Assembly (NCBI GenBank): GCA_018813625.1
Contig: JAHJBA010000055.1
Span: 1 to 58,428 of the forward strand
Origin: Patescibacteria group bacterium
GTDB lineage: Bacteria > Patescibacteriota > Minisyncoccia > Phycocordibacterales > UBA9973
Length of the DNA stretch: 58,428 bases
Direction: 5' to 3'
Made by a program: the position numbers and the translations under genes. Under the pieces are notes generated by a model. That model saw only the letters and a program-made list of their open reading frames with translations. It had not been told where the DNA came from and did not search any database. Positions 1 to 8,074 of this stretch are shown piece by piece. The first letter of the stretch is position 1; each line of letters starts with the position of its first letter.

Positions 1-101
1 CATCCATTACTGGACGTCTTTAAGTCTGGCTTTTACCATAATAAAGTAAGGTAAGTATAATTTTTTTATTTTCCAAAGTCAATTTGTCTCTTAAGTTCAC
101 A

Positions 102-1397
102 TCACTCCTTCTCTATCCATTCTGGATCTTGTCGAACTAAGAGTTTATTTTTGTTTTCTTGATCTTTTAGTATTGATTCAACGGCACGTTCCATCCGCAT
201 GCTTTGTGAACCTTTAATAAGGATAAGATCATTATCCTTAATGAAAGTTCTTAAAAATTCCCCTACCTCACGCGAGTTATTAAATTCAAGAATATTTTTT
301 TGTTTCATCCCAGCATCCAGCGCCCCATCCTTAATTGCTTTTGCACGAAGACCAACAACAACAAGAATTTCAGAATTTTCCTTAGCGATTTTCCCAATAT
401 TTTTATGGGCCTCTTCCGTATGTTTTCCGAGCTCTAACATATCACCAAGCACTGCTATTTTTCTTCCCTTGTTTTGTATGCTTCCTAAAGTTTTAAGCGC
501 TGATTCACAGGCAAAAGGAGAAGAATTATAGGTATCATCTATAATAATAGAATTATTTATTCCTTCAAGGAGACACATGCGCCCAGGAGGAACTTCATAT
601 TTTTTAACAGAGTTTACTGCATTAATCATGTTGAATTTCAGGCCGAAGGAAACAGCCAAAGCAGCCAATGAAGCATACATGTGGTTTCTTCCAAATACCC
701 CGCTTATTATTACAGGCAAACTGCTACCTCCTTGATCAACTCTGAAAATTATTCCTCTAGGTACTCCCTCATTCGAATAAAAAATAGTGTCTTCTGATCC
801 CCTTATGTCAGCATCTTCTTTAAAGCCATAGGTAATAACTCTATTTTTTGTTGTTATCTTCATCTCCATAACGGCCTCGTCATCCGCGTTAAGAATCAAG
901 ATTCCATCCTTTTTCAAAGTTTTAATGAGCCCGCTTTTTTCTTTTATTAAATGATTTCGTGAATTAAAAAATTCAATATGCACTGGAGTTTCCCCTATTG
1001 CAGTTATAATAACCACATCACTCTTAAGCCAAGAAGCTGTTTGCCTCATGTCACCGGGTTTTCCAACCCCCACTTCTAAAATAAGCCACTTGGGATATTT
1101 ATGTGGCCAAATAATTAACCACAATCCCTTTAAAATATTCTTAATCCAGATATACGGATTATTCCATCCATTCGGGCAACCTAAAACAGTAAGAGGTAAT
1201 CCTATTTCACTATTGTAACTTTTCTCACTTTTGCGAACATATGAAACGGAAGACACAACCGCGTAGACCGCATCTTTTGTAGAAGTCTTACCTACTGAGC
1301 CGGTAATTGCGACAACCTTTGGTTTGTACTTCCAAAGAACAATCTGAGATTCTTTTTTTAAAATGTAGGATATTAATTTTTTAAAAGTTGTTTTCAT
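102..1397 (-). CDS. murF: MurF-type Mur ligase (UDP-MurNAc-tripeptide:D-Ala-D-Ala ligase)
   Basis: This cytoplasmic ATP-dependent ligase should add D-Ala-D-Ala to the UDP-MurNAc-tripeptide. The Mur ligase P-loop GSVGKTS is at residues 33-39. The MurF-type motif DDTYNSSP (DxYNxxP) is at about 287-294 and GDMLELG at about 318-324. The P-loop lies only about 33 residues from the start, whereas in E. coli MurF it is past residue 100, so the N-terminal UDP-sugar-binding domain appears to be missing while total length (431 aa) is near normal. It is the last complete gene of the mraZ-rsmH-ftsL-ftsI-murF run, 47 bases after ftsI. Another Mur-ligase-fold enzyme is possible, but the motifs and position favour MurF. 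Confidence 0.9.
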   Translation of the reverse strand: MKTTFKKLISYILKKESQIVLWKYKPKVVAITGSVGKTSTKDAVYAVVSSVSYVRKSEKSYNSEIGLPLTVLGCPNGWNNPYIWIKNILKGLWLIIWPHKYPKWLILEVGVGKPGDMRQTASWLKSDVVIITAIGETPVHIEFFNSRNHLIKEKSGLIKTLKKDGILILNADDEAVMEMKITTKNRVITYGFKEDADIRGSEDTIFYSNEGVPRGIIFRVDQGGSSLPVIISGVFGRNHMYASLAALAVSFGLKFNMINAVNSVKKYEVPPGRMCLLEGINNSIIIDDTYNSSPFACESALKTLGSIQNKGRKIAVLGDMLELGKHTEEAHKNIGKIAKENSEILVVVGLRAKAIKDGALDAGMKQKNILEFNNSREVGEFLRTFIKDNDLILIKGSQSMRMERAVESILKDQENKNKLLVRQDPEWIEKE

Positions 1398-1444
1398 GGT
1401 TCGATTTTATTCACCATAACCCTGAGTCTTTATTAAAGGGTCAT

Positions 1445-3154
1445 TTATCTGTCTGGTGGAATTTCATAATAATTAAGTAAAAATTTTGCAATATCCAAAA
1501 ATGGATCTGCCCAAGTTTGCGAAGCATAAAGAATTCCTTTGGGATTTACTGCATAAAGAAAAATAATAAATTTTGGCTCATAGGCGGGTAAATAACCAAA
1601 AAAAGAATGCGTATGCCTGTCTTCATAATATCCTCGTCCATCTTCTTTGGCAACTTGCGCCGTTCCAGTTTTCACAGCAATAGAATAATGATCCATCTTT
1701 GCAAGCCCGCCCTTAAGTGATTTATCCATGACTGTTACTAGCATCCTAGTTATTTCTTCCGAAGTTTTTTCGGAAATTTTAGTCTGGGTACTTTCATATG
1801 TAATATTTTTTTTAGTGCCATCTTCATATTTTATTGTTTTTATAAGATGTGGAACAACTAATTTCCCCCCATTAGACAACGAAGCAAGCGCACGTATTGT
1901 CTCTACTGGAGTCATTGCTATTCCCTGCCCGAAGGAAGCATTTGCATATTCAATATCTCTAGGACTTTGCAAGTTTGACACCAATCCACTGGTTTCGTTT
2001 GGCAGATCAATCCCTGTTTTTTTTCCTATGCCATATGAAAGCAAATAGTCGCGCAAGTTATCGTGCCCTAACTTATGCGATACAAAAACCATCCCGGTAT
2101 TAAGAGATTGATTTAAAACCTCCTGCATATCCACAACACCTCTAGCTTTTTTGTCAAAATTATTTATTTGCTTTTCCTCAACAATCACTGATCCTCTGTC
2201 TTCATATTTAGTTCCAGCAGTAACTACTCCTGTATCTAAACCAGCGGCCATAACGAGTGGTTTTACAACAGATCCAAATTCAAAAACATTTTCTACTAAT
2301 GGGCTTGAAAAAATTGAAGCATTTTTTACATTAGAAAAATTATTTAAATCAAAATCAGGTTTTACCCCCATCGCATAAATTGATCCATCTTCCGGGTTCA
2401 TAATTATTCCACCAATGGAATCAACTTGATATTTTTCTTTCACCTGTGTAAGTTTTTTTTCTAAAAAACCCTGAACTGCCGGTTCTATGGTCGTAATTAT
2501 ATCTCCCTTTTTTATTTCATTACTCAAAAAAGTCTTATTTATATTCGAAAAGACTTCTGCAAAAAAATTCACATAGGGATTATCTTCGTCCCTAGAAAGA
2601 GTAGTATTATATTGTCTCTCAAGTCCGTAACGTCCGCTAAAATCATTTCCTTTGTATCCCAAAAATCCAAGAGTATGGGAAGCAAGATTACCTCCAGGAT
2701 AAAAACGCCATTTTTCTTTGTAAACATATACTCCGGGGATTTTTTTACTTGAAATATAATCAGCTTCTTCTTTAGTAAGACGATTCGCAATCTCCTCATA
2801 AGGGTCGCTCTTTTTGCTTGCTTTTAAAATAAATCCGTCGTGATCAAGAGTTATTTTTTCTGACAATTTAACATAAACTTCCTCATCGTCACTTATTTGA
2901 CTTGGATTTATGGCAACTTTAAAGCCAGTAGTTTGAGTGGCGGCGGAAACTAGTTGCCCATCTTTACGCTCAAAAAAAATACTTCCACGCTCAAATATAT
3001 CAGATGAAGATGTAACATATTGGTGATCTGCTCGCTCCATATAAGAATTTTTATGCACTACCTGCACCAAAAAAAGCTTTGATATTAATATCAAAGCAAA
3101 AATCAAAATAAAAAAAGACGTCACCTTAATTCTAGAAAAAAAACTAGAGCTCAT
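1445..3154 (-). CDS. ftsI: Division penicillin-binding protein (class B transpeptidase, FtsI/PBP3-like)
   Basis: This is a septal peptidoglycan transpeptidase. An N-terminal membrane anchor spans about residues 12-31. The three active-site motifs are SVVK (295-298, with the acylated Ser295), SLN (350-352) and KTG (495-497), so the catalytic domain is intact. The length of 569 aa is normal for class B PBPs and no PASTA domain follows. The start overlaps the end of the ftsL-like gene by 11 bases, suggesting translational coupling. PBP2 of the elongation system is the alternative, but the dcw position supports FtsI. Confidence 0.93.
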   Translation of the reverse strand: MSSSFFSRIKVTSFFILIFALILISKLFLVQVVHKNSYMERADHQYVTSSSDIFERGSIFFERKDGQLVSAATQTTGFKVAINPSQISDDEEVYVKLSEKITLDHDGFILKASKKSDPYEEIANRLTKEEADYISSKKIPGVYVYKEKWRFYPGGNLASHTLGFLGYKGNDFSGRYGLERQYNTTLSRDEDNPYVNFFAEVFSNINKTFLSNEIKKGDIITTIEPAVQGFLEKKLTQVKEKYQVDSIGGIIMNPEDGSIYAMGVKPDFDLNNFSNVKNASIFSSPLVENVFEFGSVVKPLVMAAGLDTGVVTAGTKYEDRGSVIVEEKQINNFDKKARGVVDMQEVLNQSLNTGMVFVSHKLGHDNLRDYLLSYGIGKKTGIDLPNETSGLVSNLQSPRDIEYANASFGQGIAMTPVETIRALASLSNGGKLVVPHLIKTIKYEDGTKKNITYESTQTKISEKTSEEITRMLVTVMDKSLKGGLAKMDHYSIAVKTGTAQVAKEDGRGYYEDRHTHSFFGYLPAYEPKFIIFLYAVNPKGILYASQTWADPFLDIAKFLLNYYEIPPDR

Positions 3155-3497
3155 TTTTTGAAAATTCTATGCTTCCAAGAGCCTTTCTGGTTGCAAATTT
3201 TGCTTTAGTTTCCTTAAATCCAAGAGATTCTGCTAAAGCAAGATCAATCTTGTTGGAGGCAGTAAGATATTGGAGTTCCAGTTCTCCTATTTCATTTGAA
3301 ATGGAATGTGCATTGACCTCAAGCGCCTTCCTCTCTACGATATTGAAAACCATACTCCCTACAAGAGAGACATAGCAAAAAGCTAATGCAATAAGAAACC
3401 AAAGCATAATCCTAAAAATCCGCCTATTCAAGGTCCTGTTGTCAGTAATGCTTGCACTCCTAGCATAACTATTTAGTTTTAAGCTTGCTTGTCTCAT
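3144..3497 (-). CDS. ftsL: FtsL-like small bitopic division protein
   Basis: This 117-residue protein has a basic cytoplasmic N-terminus (about 30 residues), one membrane segment (about 31-53), and a predicted helical extracytoplasmic part rich in Glu, Leu and Lys that could form a coiled coil. FtsL is barely conserved in sequence. The call therefore rests on this topology and on the position between rsmH (5-base gap) and ftsI (11-base overlap), which is where ftsL normally lies. In known systems FtsL pairs with FtsB/DivIC to activate FtsWI. Confidence 0.75.
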   Translation of the reverse strand: MRQASLKLNSYARSASITDNRTLNRRIFRIMLWFLIALAFCYVSLVGSMVFNIVERKALEVNAHSISNEIGELELQYLTASNKIDLALAESLGFKETKAKFATRKALGSIEFSKNEL

Positions 3498-3502
3498 TTT
3501 TT

Positions 3503-4402
3503 TTAAATTATTTTTTCCAAAATCCTTAATTTTGCACTTCTCGCTCTTGGATTATTTTTAAATTCTTCTCTACTAGCCGTAATTACTTTTTTGTTTATTA
3601 ATTTCGCCGATCCCTCTTTGTCCTTCTCTCTAAAAAACTTTTTTGCTATTCTGTCCTCTAGGCTATGAAAAGATATCACCGACATTCTTCCATTCTTTTT
3701 TAAAACTTCGAACCCTTTTTCTAATCCGCTTTGAAGTGTTCTTAATTCATCATTTACTGCTATCCTCATCGCCTGAAATGTTTTTGTAGCAAAATGCAAT
3801 CGTCCTCTTCTGTATCCTGCCGGCACTGATCTTTCAATAATCCTTACTAAATCAAAGCTTGTCATTACCTTTTGTTTTTTTCTTGACCGAACTATCTCTT
3901 TTGCAATTTTTCTCGCAAACCTTTCTTCACCATAACCGTAAATAACATCTGCTAGACTTTTTTCACTCCAAGTATTTATAATATCTCTGGCAGTCAAGTC
4001 TTCTGGGAGAGGATTTTCTTTCATTGTCATTAAAAGCGGTTCATCTTTCATGAAAGAAAATCCTCTCCCAGAATTTTCTAACTGATCTGAACTAAGACCT
4101 AAATCTAGAATTACTCCATCCACCTTTTCTATCCCTTCCGACATTAAAACTTTATCCAAATTTCTGAAATTCTGATTCCAAAAAGAAATTTTACAGTCAA
4201 TGTCTTTGAATTTATCTCTTGCTTTTTCCCAAGCATTTTGATCCTGATCAATCGCGATTATTTCTGACCCAGGATATTTTCTACAAATTTCTACACTATG
4301 CCCTCCACCACCAAAAGTACAATCAAGCACGACAGACCTCCTTGATAAATTCAAACCATTTATTGTTTCATTTAAAAGAACTGTCCTATGAACACTCTCC
4401 AT
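3503..4402 (-). CDS. rsmH: 16S rRNA (cytosine-1402 N4)-methyltransferase RsmH
   Basis: RsmH (MraW) methylates C1402 in the ribosomal P site using SAM. The SAM-binding glycine loop is visible as DCTFGGGGH at residues 27-35. The family blocks DLGLSSDQL, RGFSF and ISFHSLEDR follow. The usual LDMRM sequence after RGFSF is LLMTM here, a local divergence. At 299 aa it is close to family length. Its ATG overlaps the mraZ stop by one base (TAATG), so the two are almost certainly coupled. Confidence 0.95.
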   Translation of the reverse strand: MESVHRTVLLNETINGLNLSRRSVVLDCTFGGGGHSVEICRKYPGSEIIAIDQDQNAWEKARDKFKDIDCKISFWNQNFRNLDKVLMSEGIEKVDGVILDLGLSSDQLENSGRGFSFMKDEPLLMTMKENPLPEDLTARDIINTWSEKSLADVIYGYGEERFARKIAKEIVRSRKKQKVMTSFDLVRIIERSVPAGYRRGRLHFATKTFQAMRIAVNDELRTLQSGLEKGFEVLKKNGRMSVISFHSLEDRIAKKFFREKDKEGSAKLINKKVITASREEFKNNPRARSAKLRILEKII

Positions 4403-4839
4403 TATTTTCCGGCTGTACCGAGCTTCTCCGCTATCTCATCAGATCTTTTCTCAGCCTCATTTTTATATTCCGACCAGATTTTTTCGTTCCATAATTCCAC
4501 CCTATTATCTACTCCTACCAAAACTGCTTTGGAAGCTCCCGCTAGATTTGCTTCTGATTTCAAAAATTCCGGTATAAGCATCCTGCCCACGGTATCCACT
4601 TCTATTTCCGTCGCCCCTCCAAATATGCGACGATTGAAGGCTCTGGCATCCGCCTTAAGCCAAGGCAGTGCAGAAAGATCAGCTGAAATTTTATTCCATT
4701 CTTTGATTGTAAAAATGAACAAACATTTATCTAACCCCCGAGTCATCACAACTTTTTTACCCATCTCCTGCCTAAATTTTACCGGCAATGAAATTCGGTT
4801 TTTCTCGTCTATTGTGTGTATGTATTCGCCGATTAACAT
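4402..4839 (-). CDS. mraZ: MraZ transcriptional regulator of the division/cell-wall operon
   Basis: This 145-residue protein carries two AbrB-like MraZ repeats. The N-terminal signature GEYIHTIDEKNRISLPVKF and the second-half R-x-L-I-P pattern (GRMLIPEF) are both visible. MraZ binds direct GTGGG-type repeats upstream of its own gene and modulates the dcw operon. Two such boxes lie 30-47 bases upstream of this start. It is the first gene of the mraZ-rsmH-ftsL-ftsI-murF operon. Confidence 0.95.
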   Translation of the reverse strand: MLIGEYIHTIDEKNRISLPVKFRQEMGKKVVMTRGLDKCLFIFTIKEWNKISADLSALPWLKADARAFNRRIFGGATEIEVDTVGRMLIPEFLKSEANLAGASKAVLVGVDNRVELWNEKIWSEYKNEAEKRSDEIAEKLGTAGK

Positions 4840-4868
4840 AAATTTTGCAAAAATTACTTATTAACATA

Positions 4869-4886
4869 TTTCCCACACTTTCCCAC
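4869..4886 (-). promoter_or_regulatory. Two MraZ boxes (direct repeat operator)
   Basis: Read on the minus strand, GTGGGAAA occurs twice with a 10-base period (plus-strand 4869-4876 and 4879-4886). This fits the known MraZ target of TGGGN repeats separated by 5 nt. The boxes lie just downstream of the predicted transcription start and upstream of mraZ, a good position for autoregulation. E. coli has three copies; only two are obvious here. Confidence 0.8.
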
Positions 4887-4895
4887 TTCATATAC

Positions 4896-4925
4896 ATTAT
4901 AAACCACTAGTTTTTATATATCCAA
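4896..4925 (-). promoter_or_regulatory. Promoter of the mraZ operon
   Basis: A perfect -10 TATAAT (plus-strand 4896-4901) and a weak -35 TTGGAT (4920-4925) are separated by 18 bases. Transcription would start near 4889, giving a leader of about 50 nt that contains both MraZ boxes. Confidence 0.65.
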
Positions 4926-4956
4926 ATATGAACTGTGGATAACTTTCTTACCCTAT

Positions 4957-4984
4957 TTGCAATTTGAAATTTTTATTGTATATT
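4957..4984 (+). promoter_or_regulatory. Promoter of the 89-residue repeat protein
   Basis: TTGCAA at 4957-4962 and TATATT at 4979-4984 are separated by 16 bases. The predicted start near 4991 gives a leader of about 37 nt. It is divergent to the mraZ promoter. Confidence 0.5.
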
Positions 4985-5027
4985 AAGACAAATTCAAATT
5001 GTACAAACCAACAAAAAATATAAGCCT

Positions 5028-5297
5028 ATGGCAGAAACAAAGACTATAAAAGACATCATTCCTACTCTAAAGAGAAGAAATAAGGTGAGTCCAGAATTAC
5101 AAAAAGTAATTCGTGGTTTAAAAAAATATCAAAAACGCCCTATTTTAAAAAAACAAATCAATAGTTTAAATGGAGTTAGGGTGAGTGATGAATTAAAAAA
5201 GGTCATTCAGGGTCTAAAAAAATACCAAAAACCGATTAACTATCAGGATTTTATAGACGACCCTTTTGACTGGAACTTTTACTTAAGCGTAATATAA
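5028..5297 (+). CDS. Small basic protein with an internal repeat, function unknown
   Basis: I do not recognise this 89-residue protein. It contains two copies of a 17-residue unit: VSPELQKVIRGLKKYQK at about 21-37 and VSDELKKVIQGLKKYQK at about 52-68. Both are lysine-rich and probably helical. They are followed by an acidic-aromatic tail (DDPFDWNFY). There is no signal peptide or membrane segment. It has its own promoter and an intrinsic terminator 3 bases after the stop, so it is likely a real single-gene unit. Repeated basic helices could bind nucleic acid or a partner protein, but that is speculation. Confidence 0.7.
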   Translation: MAETKTIKDIIPTLKRRNKVSPELQKVIRGLKKYQKRPILKKQINSLNGVRVSDELKKVIQGLKKYQKPINYQDFIDDPFDWNFYLSVI

Positions 5298-5300
5298 AGA

Positions 5301-5331
5301 AAAAACCTTGCGATCTATTCGCAAGGTTTTT
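5301..5331. terminator. Bidirectional intrinsic terminator
   Basis: The stem CCTTGCGA/TCGCAAGG with loop TCTAT is flanked by an A-run and a T-run, so it works on both strands. It separates the convergent 89-residue gene and lysS. Confidence 0.9.
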
Positions 5332-5342
5332 TTAATTTTTAT

Positions 5343-6827
5343 CTATTCATTTTTAGGCTTCATGATCGGGAAAAAAATCACATCTCGAAGATTTTTCTTT
5401 TCGGTCAGTATGGCAGTCAAACGATCAATGCCCATTCCAAAACCAGTCATTGGGGGCATGCCATGTTCCATGGCAGTCAAAAACGATTCATCAACTTCCA
5501 TTGCTTCTTCGTCTCCCTTTTCCTTAACCTTGGACTGTGCCAGGAGAAGCTCGCGTTGGATTTGAGGATCAACAAGCTCGGCATATTGATTAGTTATTTC
5601 TGCTCCGGCTATCACAAGCTGGGCAACTTCGGCAGTACCGTCAGGGTTTTGCTGAGCAAGCGGTTTTAATTCTCCTGGAAATTTTATAACAAAAGTTGGA
5701 TTTATAATTTTTCCGCGAGAAGATTTCTTGTAAATATGATCTAGTAAATTTCCTCTCCCAGTTTTTTTTACCTCATCTGCCGACATACCCCACTTAATTG
5801 CCTCTTTCTTTATCTCCTCAATTGAAATATTATCTATATCAATGCCTGTATTTTTTTTGAGCAATTCTCCAAAGGAAATCCTCGGCCACTCCCCATCAAA
5901 ATTAATTTCTTGTTCTTTACCTTCTTTGTCAAGAAATTTAAAAGATTTTTTACCCACAAGATTGAAAGCAATATGCTTAATCATTTCCTCGGTCCATTCT
6001 ATGTTTGTTTCAAGAGTTTTATAGGCAGCATACCATTCCAACATGGTGAATTCTTGAATGTGGGTTGGATCAGAACCTTCATTTCGGAAACATTTACCAA
6101 TTTCGTAAACACCCTCATAGCCACCAGCCATAATTTTTTTGTGATCAAGCTCAAGAGCAATACGGAGCACCATATCCATTTGATAGTCATTGTGATAAGT
6201 TTTAAAAACTTTTGCCATAGCACCACCAGCCTGATTTTGAAGTATGGGAGTTTCTACTTCTAATAAGTTTTTTTCATCAAGATATTCGCGTATTGCTTTT
6301 ATGATTTTTGAACGAGTTATAAAAAGATCGTGAGCATCCTCTTCCATAATAAGGTCAAGGTAACGCGCGCGGTAAATTTCTTCGATATCAACCAACCCAT
6401 GCCATTTTTCTGGTAGAGGTAAAAGAGATTTAGTAAGCATATTCCAGTCTTTTGCTTCTATCGTTTTCTCCCCCCTTTTTGTTGTAAAAAAGGTACCATA
6501 AACTTCTATGAAGTCCCCAATGTCCACAGCATCGTTAAATAAACCAAATTTTTTTTGATCTAAAACATCTTTTTTAAAAAGTGCCTGAAATTTTGCAGTG
6601 CCATCATATAGAGTTATAAAAACTAAAGCACCCTGACCCCTAATGGATATGACGCGCCCAGCAAGCCATTTTGGGTTACCCGACTTTTCTAGGTCATCAA
6701 AAATCTCAACCGCCTTAACTAGCGAAAGTTCCCTTTTTGATTCTGCGGGATAAGGGTTCATCCCCTTTTCCTTTAAAAGTTCAAGTTTTTTTATTCTTGC
6801 CTCTTTTATTTCGTCTATCGAAGACAT
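5343..6827 (-). CDS. lysS: Lysyl-tRNA synthetase, class II
   Basis: This enzyme charges tRNA-Lys. An N-terminal OB-fold anticodon-binding domain is followed by the class II core. Motif 2 contains FRNEGSDPTH with EFTMLEWY. Motif 3 is GMGIDRL near the C-terminus, preceded by the LysRS-typical GAEITNQYAEL. The length of 494 aa is normal. It follows greA by 12 bases, and greA-lysS is a familiar bacterial pair. No Shine-Dalgarno sequence is visible. Confidence 0.97.
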   Translation of the reverse strand: MSSIDEIKEARIKKLELLKEKGMNPYPAESKRELSLVKAVEIFDDLEKSGNPKWLAGRVISIRGQGALVFITLYDGTAKFQALFKKDVLDQKKFGLFNDAVDIGDFIEVYGTFFTTKRGEKTIEAKDWNMLTKSLLPLPEKWHGLVDIEEIYRARYLDLIMEEDAHDLFITRSKIIKAIREYLDEKNLLEVETPILQNQAGGAMAKVFKTYHNDYQMDMVLRIALELDHKKIMAGGYEGVYEIGKCFRNEGSDPTHIQEFTMLEWYAAYKTLETNIEWTEEMIKHIAFNLVGKKSFKFLDKEGKEQEINFDGEWPRISFGELLKKNTGIDIDNISIEEIKKEAIKWGMSADEVKKTGRGNLLDHIYKKSSRGKIINPTFVIKFPGELKPLAQQNPDGTAEVAQLVIAGAEITNQYAELVDPQIQRELLLAQSKVKEKGDEEAMEVDESFLTAMEHGMPPMTGFGMGIDRLTAILTEKKNLRDVIFFPIMKPKNE

Positions 6828-6839
6828 TTCTAAAAAAAA

Positions 6840-7304
6840 TTAAGATACGTCTATAATTTTATAATTAATTGCGCCACGCGGAGTATCAAAAGAAACCTTG
6901 TCTCCTTTTTTCTTACCAAAAAGAGCCTCCCCGATAGGTGATTTGTTAGAAATCTTATCCTGCGACATGTCGGCCTCCTCGGAACCAACTATTCGAAAAA
7001 TTTTCTCTTCCTTTTCCCCTTCTTTCCTAACAATAACTTTTGAGCCAATCTCCACGATATCTCCACCTCTTGGGGATACCACTTCCGAAGAACTTAGTAT
7101 CGATTCTATCTTCTGTATGCGAGCTTCGAGTTTTCCTTGATCTTCTCGAGCCTGGTGATATTCCGCGTTCTCTGAAAGATCGCCAAGCGATTTTGCATAC
7201 GCTAATGTTTCTAAAATCTCTTTACGTTTTGGGCCCTTCAGATCTTCTAGTTCAATTTCTAAAGCCTTTTTCTTTTCTTTTGTTATATAATCAGTTTTGC
7301 TCAT
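6840..7304 (-). CDS. greA: Transcription elongation factor GreA
   Basis: GreA rescues backtracked RNA polymerase by stimulating transcript cleavage. The N-terminal coiled coil with the family sequence GDLSENAEYHQAREDQ is clear, followed by the FKBP-like C-terminal domain. I start at the ATG at 7302-7304 (MSKTDY), not the in-frame TTG three bases earlier. A promoter -10 box ends 7 bases upstream of this ATG, so the mRNA is probably leaderless. The gene heads a greA-lysS unit. Confidence 0.95.
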   Translation of the reverse strand: MSKTDYITKEKKKALEIELEDLKGPKRKEILETLAYAKSLGDLSENAEYHQAREDQGKLEARIQKIESILSSSEVVSPRGGDIVEIGSKVIVRKEGEKEEKIFRIVGSEEADMSQDKISNKSPIGEALFGKKKGDKVSFDTPRGAINYKIIDVS

Positions 7305-7311
7305 CAAGTAA

Positions 7312-7340
7312 ATACTAGCTTTTTTTGATGAAAAAGTAAA
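7312..7340 (-). promoter_or_regulatory. greA-lysS promoter (leaderless type)
   Basis: The -10 TAGTAT (plus-strand 7312-7317) and the -35 TTTACT (7335-7340) have a 17-base spacer. Only 7 bases lie between the -10 box and the greA ATG. Confidence 0.6.
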
Positions 7341-7392
7341 CCTGGTTCTAAAAACTTGCTATATATATTTTTTATGATAATCTATAAGTCAT

Positions 7393-7620
7393 ATGGCAAA
7401 AGCAGTAGTTGAGGTTAAAAAAAATCCAAATGAAAATAATGCGAGCGTGTTGCGCCGTTTTTCGCGCAAGATTCAAGAATCAAGCATAATACAAAAAGTT
7501 AAAGGATCTAGGTACAACGAAAGAAAAGAATCAAAATTGAAGATAAAAAAGAGTGCGTTGAAACGGATAGGAAAAAGAAAGGAGGTAGAAAAACTGCGCA
7601 AGCTCGGAAAAATAAGATAG
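7393..7620 (+). CDS. rpsU: 30S ribosomal protein bS21
   Basis: This 75-residue, very basic protein has the bS21 pattern: an N-terminal valine-rich strand, N-A-S-V-L-R-R-F-S-R-K-I-Q, then a lysine/arginine-rich helix ending SALKRI. bS21 sits near the 16S 3' end and affects initiation. An imperfect promoter (TATGAT at 7373-7378) lies about 14 bases upstream. Its stop is one base before the ybeY start. A very stable hairpin follows at 7651-7684. Confidence 0.88.
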   Translation: MAKAVVEVKKNPNENNASVLRRFSRKIQESSIIQKVKGSRYNERKESKLKIKKSALKRIGKRKEVEKLRKLGKIR

Positions 7621-7621
7621 T

Positions 7622-8074
7622 ATGTTAGGAGATTTCTCAAAGATAAACACAACAAAAGGCAAGCTTCCAAGCTTGCCTTTTGTTAGAATAAAAAATGATA
7701 TCCTCAAAAAGGGATATTCCCTCTCTTTGGTTTTTGTTGGTAAGAAAAAATCACAGGAGCTAAATCGTACATATCGAAAAAAAGACAAACCAACTAATAT
7801 ACTTTCTTTCCCCTACTCAAAAACTGAGGGAGAAATTATTATATGCCCAGCAATAGTAAAACGCGAGGCAAAAAAATTCGACAAAAGTTTCCACGATTTT
7901 ATGGGATTCCTAGTTATCCACGGAATGCTACATTTGAAAGGAATGAAACATAGTAGTAAAATGGAAAGAGAAGAAAAAAAATATGATCAAAAATATTTCC
8001 ATCGGAATAGACATAGGGTCATCAACTACAAGAGTTGTGGTCGGAGAATTTCTAAAGGGAGAAAAAAATCCTAA
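7622..8074 (+). CDS. ybeY: YbeY endoribonuclease / rRNA maturation factor
   Basis: YbeY is a metal-dependent RNase involved in 16S rRNA 3' maturation. The metal-binding motif HxxxHxxxxxH is complete at His100, His104 and His110, and the upstream LNRTYRKKDKPTNILSFP block is typical. The gene starts one base after the rpsU stop. Its last 92 bases overlap the start of ftsA in another frame, which is unusually long. A -1 shift within the A8 run at 7974-7981 would instead end the protein at TGA 7984-7986, exactly on the ftsA ATG (ATGA). The tail after about residue 128 is therefore uncertain. Confidence 0.88.
   Translation: MLGDFSKINTTKGKLPSLPFVRIKNDILKKGYSLSLVFVGKKKSQELNRTYRKKDKPTNILSFPYSKTEGEIIICPAIVKREAKKFDKSFHDFMGFLVIHGMLHLKGMKHSSKMEREEKKYDQKYFHRNRHRVINYKSCGRRISKGRKKS
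7651..7684 (+). promoter_or_regulatory. Perfect 16-bp hairpin inside the ybeY start region (possible attenuator)
   Basis: Arms 7651-7666 and 7669-7684 are perfectly complementary with a 2-base loop, and the 3' arm ends CCTTTTGTT. It lies 31 bases after the rpsU stop but within ybeY codons 10-21. It could partly terminate transcription after rpsU or stabilise the rpsU 3' end, so that ybeY-ftsA is expressed at a lower level. Confidence 0.65.

Noticed and set aside
1..101. A short minus-strand frame with a GTG start just after murF (about 26 codons) and an ATG at the very left edge.
   Set aside because: The frame is short, has no recognised sequence, and the edge start has no sequence behind it to judge.
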